Assembly: GCA_027488965.1 (NCBI GenBank)
Contig: JAIYAO010000042.1
Span: forward strand, 1 to 33,654
Source: Alphaproteobacteria bacterium
GTDB taxonomy: Bacteria > Pseudomonadota > Alphaproteobacteria > Caulobacterales > Aquidulcibacteraceae
DNA length: 33,654 bases
Direction of reading: 5' to 3'
In this document: positions 28,750 to 33,654 of the stretch, in pieces
Layout of the letters: every line of letters starts with the position of its first letter
Numbering within the stretch: position 1 is the first letter of the stretch
Position numbers and translations under genes: made by a program
The notes under the pieces: model-generated
What the model was told of the DNA's origin: nothing
Databases searched by the model: none
The model's input: only the letters and a program-made list of their open reading frames with translations

Positions 28750-30195
28750 CTAGTGGCTCGGCGCCTGGCCCTGCGGCTGGCGGAGCAGCTTCATGATCTC
28801 TTCCACGTCCCGCCGCATGTCCGGGGACTCGGTGAGCAGCCGCGTCACCTTGCGCTTGCTGAAAAGCACGGTCGTGTGATCGAAGCCGCCGAAGAGTCGC
28901 GCGATGTTCGGGAGGCTGAGGGTGGTCAGCTTGGTGCTCAGGTACATGGCGATCTGCCGGGGATGGGACACCTGCTTCTCGCGGGTGCGGCGCAGCAGGT
29001 CCTGGACGGTCATGCCGTGGTAGCGCGCCACGGCGGCCTTGATCATGTCCACCGTCACTTTCCGCTCCCTTTCCGCGATGCGGGACCGCAGCGCCGTTTC
29101 AGCCGCTTCCAGCGTGATGACCGATCGTGCGGCGAGCCATTCCACCATGAGCTGGCGCACCGCGCCGTCCAGTTCCCGGCCCGTGACCGGCATCCGCTGG
29201 GCGATCATGTCGAGGGCGGCGGGCGCCACGCTGAAGCCGGGCTGCTCGGCGGCGTAGGCGGCCACGCGGGTCTCCAGAATCCGCCGGCGAAGGTCCTCGT
29301 CCGGCAGGGCGATCTCGCACTCGGTGGCGCACTTCAGGTGGTGGGCCAGCCGCTCGCCGAAGACCGACAGGCCCGATTGGCCTGTCACCGCTGTCAATAC
29401 GACGAAGCCCCCCCGGTCAAAGACCGACATGATGGTGTCGTACAGCTCTTCCTCGGTCTGCTTGCGGCCGGCGACGCGCGGCACGTCGTCGATGATCAGC
29501 AGGTCGGCTTCGCGGACATGGGCCTTGAAGGCCGTGGTGTCGCGCTTGCGGACGGTATCGACGAAATCCTCGGTGAACTTCTGGCCATTGATCAGGCGTA
29601 CGCAGAGGCCCGGATTCTGCGCCACCGCCTCGTTGGCGATGGCTTCCACCAGCAGCGTCTTGCCGACGCCGGGCTCACCGCGGACCAGCACCATGCGGAG
29701 GTTGGCGCTGCGGGCGGCGATGAGCCGGCCGAGCATCACGGCCTTGTCGTTGGCCGGGCCGACGCACAGCGTGTCGAAGGTGCCGCTCCACGCCGACCGG
29801 GCGGGTGCGGTGGCCGCGGGGGCGGCGCCCACGGACGGTTCCGCCGCGGGCTCCAGCCGCCGCGCCCGGATGGAGTCCAGGGCTTTCTGGTTCAGCTCCC
29901 GCATCACGCAGATGCGGATGGGCTTGTAGACGCGGGTATGGGCGCTCATGCGCCGGGCGATCTGGTCCTTGGCCTCGGTGTTGAGCCAGTTGGACTGGGT
30001 GCCGCCGTCGCGGGCGAGAAAGATGCGCTCGTCCTCTTCGTCCAGCGCCAGCTCGAGCCGGTCGATGTAGGCCCGGAACTGGGCCTCGCCGAAGTGAGTG
30101 CGCAACTCGTCCTTGCTGAGCGCCCAGGCGCGGAGCGCCTCCATGGCCGGACGGCCGGACTCGTTGCTTGGTTTGCGTGCGTGATCTTGGTCCAT
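28750..30195 (-). CDS. dnaA: Chromosomal replication initiator DnaA (divergent)
   Basis: A 481-residue AAA+ initiator. Domain I is residues about 20-95 (ALRAWALSKDELRTHFGEAQF..NWLNTEAKDQIARRM) and an Ala/Pro linker follows (about 117-135). The AAA+ domain has Walker A GEPGVGKT (173-180) where most DnaA proteins have GGxGLGKTH, Walker B LLIIDD (232-237) and sensor-2 GRELDGAVRQL (339-349). Domain IV ends HPRQIAMYLSTKLTTLSLPNIARLFGGFDHTTV. The box normally read as GGRDHTT has Phe438 in place of Arg. The ATG at 30195 is preferred over a TTG at 30288 because GAGGGG sits five bases upstream. Function as initiator is very likely. Confidence 0.95.
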   Translation of the reverse strand: MDQDHARKPSNESGRPAMEALRAWALSKDELRTHFGEAQFRAYIDRLELALDEEDERIFLARDGGTQSNWLNTEAKDQIARRMSAHTRVYKPIRICVMRELNQKALDSIRARRLEPAAEPSVGAAPAATAPARSAWSGTFDTLCVGPANDKAVMLGRLIAARSANLRMVLVRGEPGVGKTLLVEAIANEAVAQNPGLCVRLINGQKFTEDFVDTVRKRDTTAFKAHVREADLLIIDDVPRVAGRKQTEEELYDTIMSVFDRGGFVVLTAVTGQSGLSVFGERLAHHLKCATECEIALPDEDLRRRILETRVAAYAAEQPGFSVAPAALDMIAQRMPVTGRELDGAVRQLMVEWLAARSVITLEAAETALRSRIAERERKVTVDMIKAAVARYHGMTVQDLLRRTREKQVSHPRQIAMYLSTKLTTLSLPNIARLFGGFDHTTVLFSKRKVTRLLTESPDMRRDVEEIMKLLRQPQGQAPSH

Positions 30196-30639
30196 AAGCC
30201 CCTCGGATTTCGGTGCGGCCGCAGGTGCGGCCTCGAAGTCCAGAGCAGACACAACCTCAGCGTGCCCCGCCGCAGCGTGGCCCGCCAAACGTCTTCAACA
30301 GCCCGATGAAACGTTTGTGGCGGTAGTCGTCAGCCCCTGTCTTAAAACCCTATGAAAGGGCAGAACGGCAGTCAAGAAACGTACATTATCGCACAAAACC
30401 GACCGCAAAGCCTTGGGGCCCAAGGTGTGACATTTTTTGGTACGAATCGGGCCAGCGGTCTAAACCCTTGTCTCCGTTGGGGTTGGGCCAACACGCCTCA
30501 CGGGCGAAAAAATCGCGTGAACTGCGTTAATTTTGTTAAGAATGCTTAACGCAAATAGACCAAAACAGACACAATTGTGAGCGCTGCGAAACTCGCAACG
30601 CGCGGACTAATCCTCAGGTTGTAGGTGTGCCGTTCCGGC
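30196..30639. promoter_or_regulatory. dnaA-rpsT intergenic region, AT-rich core
   Basis: No gene is supported in these 444 bases. From about 30510 to 30580 the sequence is strikingly AT-rich for this genome and contains GCGTTAA..TTAACGC and nested GTTAAG-AATG-CTTAAC, giving three TTAA boxes spaced 5 and 6 bases apart. One GANTC site is at 30444-30448. I found no match to the DnaA box TTATCCACA with one mismatch on either strand. It should carry the dnaA promoter. The TTAA boxes resemble CtrA sites, but the usual spacer is 7. Confidence 0.5.
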
Positions 30640-30918
30640 CTAGGCCGGACGGGTTCCCGCCAAGGCCTTCACGCGCTGGGCCAGCCGCGACACCTTGCGC
30701 GAGCCCGTATTGCGGTGGAGCACGCCCTTGGTGACAGCGCGCCGGGTTTCGGACTCGGCGTTCTTGAACGCCGCCGCCGCCGCCGCCGCATCGCCGGACG
30801 CGATCGCCTCTTCCACCTTCCGCCAGTAGGTCCGCACCCGGGAACGACGCGCGGTGTTGACCGCCGTACGGCGGGCGATCACGCGGATCGCCTTCTTGGC
30901 GGAGGAGGTATTGGCCAT
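30640..30918 (-). CDS. rpsT: 30S ribosomal protein S20
   Basis: A 92-residue basic helical protein that binds 16S r[42 protein letters not shown] is the family N-terminus, and the C-terminal [19 protein letters not shown] is conserved. The middle carries an Ala run ([12 protein letters not shown]). The stop codon lies in the centre of a 16-bp palindrome (30634-30649). The gene lies upstream of dnaA on the same strand, as in many alphaproteobacteria. Confidence 0.97.
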   Translation of the reverse strand: MANTSSAKKAIRVIARRTAVNTARRSRVRTYWRKVEEAIASGDAAAAAAAFKNAESETRRAVTKGVLHRNTGSRKVSRLAQRVKALAGTRPA

Positions 30919-30990
30919 GTCTGGTCTCTGGAACGTGTCTGAATAGAGCCGGGGGGTATATCGGGGCGCCCCTCGCGGGTCAATCGACAG

Positions 30991-31020
30991 GCGCCCCCCT
31001 TGTTCGGGGGGGGGGGGCGC
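30991..31020. terminator. GC hairpin with a 12-G run after the enoyl-CoA hydratase gene
   Basis: Arms GCGCCCCCC (30991-30999) and GGGGGGCGC (31012-31020) flank TTGTTC and part of a run of 12 G (31006-31017). It sits 5 bases downstream of the hydratase stop and may act as a terminator, although there is no T-run after it. Confidence 0.4.
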
Positions 31021-31024
31021 GCGC

Positions 31025-31798
31025 TCAGCGGTCGATGAATGCCGGCGGGCGCTTCTCGATAAAGGCCGCCATCCCTTCCTTCTGGTCGGCCGTGGCGAAC
31101 AGGGAATGGAAGACGCGGCGCTCGAAGCGGACGCCTTCGGCGAGGGTCAGCTCGAACCCCCGGTTGATGGCTTCCTTGCACACCATCAGCGCCGGCTTGG
31201 AGAAGCCCGCGATGGTTGCGGCCGCGGCCAGCGCTTCCGCCACCAGCCGGTCCGCCGGCACCACCCGCGCCACAAGCCCCGCCTTCTCCGCCTCCGCGGC
31301 GTCCATCATCCGGCCGGTCAGGCACAGGTCCATGGCCTTGGCCTTGCCGATGGCGCGCACTAGGCGCTGCGTGCCCCCTATGCCCGGAATGACGCCGAGC
31401 TTGATCTCGGGCTGGCCGAACTTCGCAGTGTCCGCGGCAATAATCATGTCGGCCATCATGGCCAGTTCGCAGCCGCCGCCGAGCGCGAACCCCGCCACCG
31501 CCGCGATGGTGGGCTTGCGGCAGCGCGCCAGCGCATCCGCATCGGCGAAGAAGTCGGACGCGTACATCTCGCCGAAGGTCTTTTCCGACATCTCCTTGAT
31601 GTCTGCACCGGCGGCGAACGCCCGCTCCGAGCCCGTCACCACGATGCAACCGACGCTCGGATCTGCATCGAGGGTCTTCAGCGCGCCATCCAGTTCGCCG
31701 AGCAGTTCGGAATTGAGCGCATTCAGCGCCTGCGGCCGGTTGAGGCGCACCAACGCCACGGCGTCGTGCCGCTCCACGATCAGCGTCTTGAGGTCCAT
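31025..31798 (-). CDS. Enoyl-CoA hydratase (crotonase family)
   Basis: A 257-residue crotonase-fold enzyme that hydrates trans-2-enoyl-CoA in beta-oxidation. The oxyanion-hole segments are [10 protein letters not shown] (about 61-70) and [13 protein letters not shown]. Both catalytic glutamates of true hydratases are present: Glu111 in GGGCE and Glu131 in FGQPE, 20 residues apart as in rat crotonase. The C-terminus ends KRPPAFIDR. The chain length of the substrate cannot be read from sequence. It follows the small secreted-protein gene by 42 bases. Confidence 0.95.
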   Translation of the reverse strand: MDLKTLIVERHDAVALVRLNRPQALNALNSELLGELDGALKTLDADPSVGCIVVTGSERAFAAGADIKEMSEKTFGEMYASDFFADADALARCRKPTIAAVAGFALGGGCELAMMADMIIAADTAKFGQPEIKLGVIPGIGGTQRLVRAIGKAKAMDLCLTGRMMDAAEAEKAGLVARVVPADRLVAEALAAAATIAGFSKPALMVCKEAINRGFELTLAEGVRFERRVFHSLFATADQKEGMAAFIEKRPPAFIDR

Positions 31799-31840
31799 CG
31801 TCGGCGTCCTTCGAGGCGGGTGAGATGAATGGGCATCGGC

Positions 31841-32236
31841 TCAGTCGAGCGCGAGCGAAGCGCTGCGCGCCACCATCCTGTAGCGCACCGAAAGCCGTCC
31901 GTCAGACCCGGGCGTGAAAGTGAGTGTCAATCGCTCGCGTCCGCGCGCGAAGGCGAGCCGATGGGCGCCGTCTTCCTCCAGCGACCAGCCCAGCGCTTCC
32001 AGCGCGGGCCGGTAGAAGCTGCGCACGGCCCCTTCGTCGGCCGCGCCTGCCGCCACCGTTTCCTCGATAGCCCCGGCGGCGCCTACGAACGTGAACGCCC
32101 GGCCGACCTGTTCTTCGAGCCCTGGCGCGAGCGGTACGTCCTCGAAGGTCGCCAGAAAGCGCGCCTGCGCAGCCGCGGCGGCCGAACCGGCAAGCGCGAC
32201 GGCGAGAACGAGTGCAAAGCGCCAGGCAAGAATCAC
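31841..32236 (-). CDS. Small secreted protein of unknown function
   Basis: A likely 131-residue exported protein starting at a GTG (32236). The signal peptide ILAWRFALVLAVALAGSAAAAAQA is clear. The mature part reads ARFLATFEDVPLAPGLEEQVGRAFTF... and ends in beta-rich ERLTLTFTPGSDGRLSVRYRMVARSASLALD. I know no named family. The frame is open far upstream, but codon content and the signal peptide place the start near here; a TTG two codons upstream is also possible. It probably shares a transcript with the downstream enoyl-CoA hydratase gene and diverges from the VIT gene. Confidence 0.7.
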   Translation of the reverse strand: MILAWRFALVLAVALAGSAAAAAQARFLATFEDVPLAPGLEEQVGRAFTFVGAAGAIEETVAAGAADEGAVRSFYRPALEALGWSLEEDGAHRLAFARGRERLTLTFTPGSDGRLSVRYRMVARSASLALD

Positions 32237-32323
32237 TCGCAAAGAGTACGCTGATCGTCGCAACCCCGCAAAATCGCGGCAGGACAACCGACGCCGGTCT
32301 AGATTGCGGACGGAGCGCCACCC

Positions 32324-33025
32324 ATGAGCCGTCAGACCACGCACCTCGAACGCCACCTTGTGGCCCGCATCGGCTGGCTGCGCGCCGCCGTGCTCGGCGC
32401 CAACGACGGCATCGTCTCCACCGCAAGCCTCATCGTGGGCGTCGCCGCCGCCGCGGCGGACAAGCCCGCCATTCTCATTGCCGGTCTTGCGGGACTTGTG
32501 GCGGGCGCCATGTCCATGGCGGCGGGGGAGTACGTGTCGGTGAGCTCGCAATCCGACTCCGAAACGGCCGACCTCGCGCGCGAGCGCGTCGAACTGGACA
32601 CCGACATCGACCACGAGCGCGCGGAACTGGCCGCGATCTACGAAAAGCGCGGCGTATCGCCGGAACTGGCCGTGCAGGTGGCCGACCAGCTGATGGCCAG
32701 GGATGCGCTGGGCGCGCACGCGCGCGACGAACTGGGCATTTCCGACATGACGACGGCGCGCCCGATCCAGGCGGCGTTTGCGTCCGCGCTGATGTTTTCC
32801 GTCGGCGCAGCATTGCCGCTGGCGACGGCCATGGCCGCGCCTAGAGAGACGATACCCACCGCAGTGGCGGTCGCCTCCCTCGTCTTCCTGGCGCTTCTGG
32901 GCGCTGTCAGCGCCCGCGCCGGCGGTGCAGGCATGACAAAAGCCATTGTGCGCGTCACGTTGTGGGGGGCGCTGGCGATGGCGGCGACAGCCGCGATCGG
33001 ACGGTTGTCGGGCGCAGTGGTGTGA
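32324..33025 (+). CDS. VIT/CCC1 family iron/manganese transporter
   Basis: A 233-residue membrane protein of the VIT family. The signature LGANDGIVSTASLIVGVAAAAAD and AGLVAGAMSMAAGEYVSVSSQSDSE (helices 1-2) is intact. The cytoplasmic insert (roughly residues 75-145) is rich in acidic residues (ADLARERVELDTDIDHERAELAAIYEKRGVSPELA), which in related proteins bind metal. Three C-terminal helices follow. Family members export Fe(II)/Mn(II) from the cytoplasm. The ATG at 32324 has CGGAG upstream. Confidence 0.92.
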   Translation: MSRQTTHLERHLVARIGWLRAAVLGANDGIVSTASLIVGVAAAAADKPAILIAGLAGLVAGAMSMAAGEYVSVSSQSDSETADLARERVELDTDIDHERAELAAIYEKRGVSPELAVQVADQLMARDALGAHARDELGISDMTTARPIQAAFASALMFSVGAALPLATAMAAPRETIPTAVAVASLVFLALLGAVSARAGGAGMTKAIVRVTLWGALAMAATAAIGRLSGAVV

Positions 33026-33032
33026 GCTGCGC

Positions 33033-33654
33033 CTATTCGGCCAGAAACGCCTGGGGCGCCCGCGGACCGACGCCTTCAGGCACAGGCACGTCGGTGGCGT
33101 CGTAGTCCGAATTGAGAACAAGGTCCGGGCCGGCTGAAACCTGAATGTTGCGGGCCACGATGACGGTATAGGCGGACCGGTCGGCGATGGGGGCGCTTGC
33201 GGCCACTTCCAGAACGCCGTCGCGCAGGTAGATGGTGCCCAGCATCTCGCGTGCGTCATTGCTGTTGATCACGAAGCGCCGGAGTTTGGCCTTGCCGGTC
33301 AGCAGGACGCGCTCGGCGAACAGCAGGAAGCCCGCCATCGGACCGTCGCGCGGCGCGGTCAACTCCACCTGGCTATCCCCTTCCAGCCGCATGGTGGCCA
33401 GATCGCCCACGAAGTAGAAGCCGACATTCTCGCCGCGCAGCGCGCCGCCATCGAGGACGTTGAGCGGGCCGTTCTTCATCACATAGACGCCGGGTGCGAG
33501 ACTGGCTGTGGCGCCCTTGCGGACGATGAGACCGCCGCAATAGACCCCGGGCTTCAGCGATGTCGCGCCGGAGACGACGACCGGCAGCAGGTGCGTGCAT
33601 GCACAGACGGCCGGTTCCGGCCTGTTGGCGAGGGGATCGGGAACGGCTGGGCAA
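33033..33654 (-). CDS. Tad-type pilus-associated (TadG-like) secreted protein, C-terminal part
   Basis: An incomplete gene whose 5' end is beyond the right edge; 207 codons remain. It reads DPLANRPEPAVCACTHL, then LKPGVYCGGLIVRKGATASLAPGVYVMKNGPLNV, then ENVGFYFVGDLATMRL and LTAPRDGPMAGFLLF. These repeated beta-strand blocks are the C-terminal pattern of alphaproteobacterial TadG-like pilus-assembly or extracellular proteins. The N-terminal TadG/TadE part is not in the window, so the identification is tentative. It is convergent with the VIT gene (7-base gap). Confidence 0.6.
   Translation of the reverse strand, partial: CPAVPDPLANRPEPAVCACTHLLPVVVSGATSLKPGVYCGGLIVRKGATASLAPGVYVMKNGPLNVLDGGALRGENVGFYFVGDLATMRLEGDSQVELTAPRDGPMAGFLLFAERVLLTGKAKLRRFVINSNDAREMLGTIYLRDGVLEVAASAPIADRSAYTVIVARNIQVSAGPDLVLNSDYDATDVPVPEGVGPRAPQAFLAE

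Noticed and set aside
28753-30309. 518-codon plus-strand ORF opposite dnaA
   Set aside because: It is an antisense shadow of dnaA; no recognisable motif and His/Gly/Ala bias.
30196-30639. Replication origin
   Set aside because: It lies next to dnaA and is AT-rich, but without DnaA boxes and with origins of related bacteria located elsewhere I do not call it an origin.

Overview
The window is high-GC DNA (roughly two thirds G+C or more) that reads as a chromosome segment of an alphaproteobacterium. The best fit is the Caulobacterales, close to Hyphomonadaceae. Supporting signs are an UrcA-family secreted protein, a membrane LytTR regulator divergent from a DUF2306 gene, a gene-transfer-agent (GTA) type terminase, GANTC (CcrM-type) sites upstream of gyrB and dnaA, and a rpsT-dnaA-dnaN-recF-gyrB block. 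The genus is not determinable from the sequence alone.

Left part (1-9.8 kb): the 5' portion of a secreted protein gene runs off the left edge. Then come sucD, a secreted amidase, an UrcA protein, a VOC protein, an M48 lipoprotein protease and sucC. The two succinyl-CoA synthetase subunits are thus separated by four unrelated genes. Next are a chromate transporter gene (chrA) carrying a 90-bp in-frame palindromic insert, an MFS transporter that starts the same operon, and a cold-shock gene with a structured leader and a clear terminator.

Middle (9.8-22.5 kb): a DUF2306/DUF2141 pair diverges from a LytTR regulator. Beyond it lie a decayed DUF433/DUF5615 toxin-antitoxin remnant, a leaderless SH3/peptidoglycan-binding protein with a YkuD-like C-terminal motif, an M28 peptidase, a DUF2461 protein, a multi-pass membrane protein, a penicillin-acylase-family Ntn hydrolase, an orphan GTA-type terminase with an N-terminal HTH extension, a palindromic intergenic repeat, and a second membrane protein.

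Right part (22.5-33.7 kb), mostly minus strand: in transcription order a hypothetical secreted protein and enoyl-CoA hydratase, then rpsT, dnaA, dnaN, recF, a GFA protein and gyrB form the replication block. After gyrB come an intact DUF433/DUF5615 toxin-antitoxin pair and then a frameshifted second copy of the last ~59 codons of gyrB, so the pair sits between two copies of the gyrB 3' end. The right edge holds a VIT-type transporter and the C-terminal part of a Tad-associated-type secreted protein.

The strongest unusual points are the toxin-antitoxin pair bracketed by a gyrB tail duplication, a decayed relative of the same pair 11 kb away, the orphan terminase, the divergent DnaA and the export-signal-less L,D-transpeptidase-like protein. 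No tRNA, rRNA, CRISPR array or complete insertion sequence was seen.
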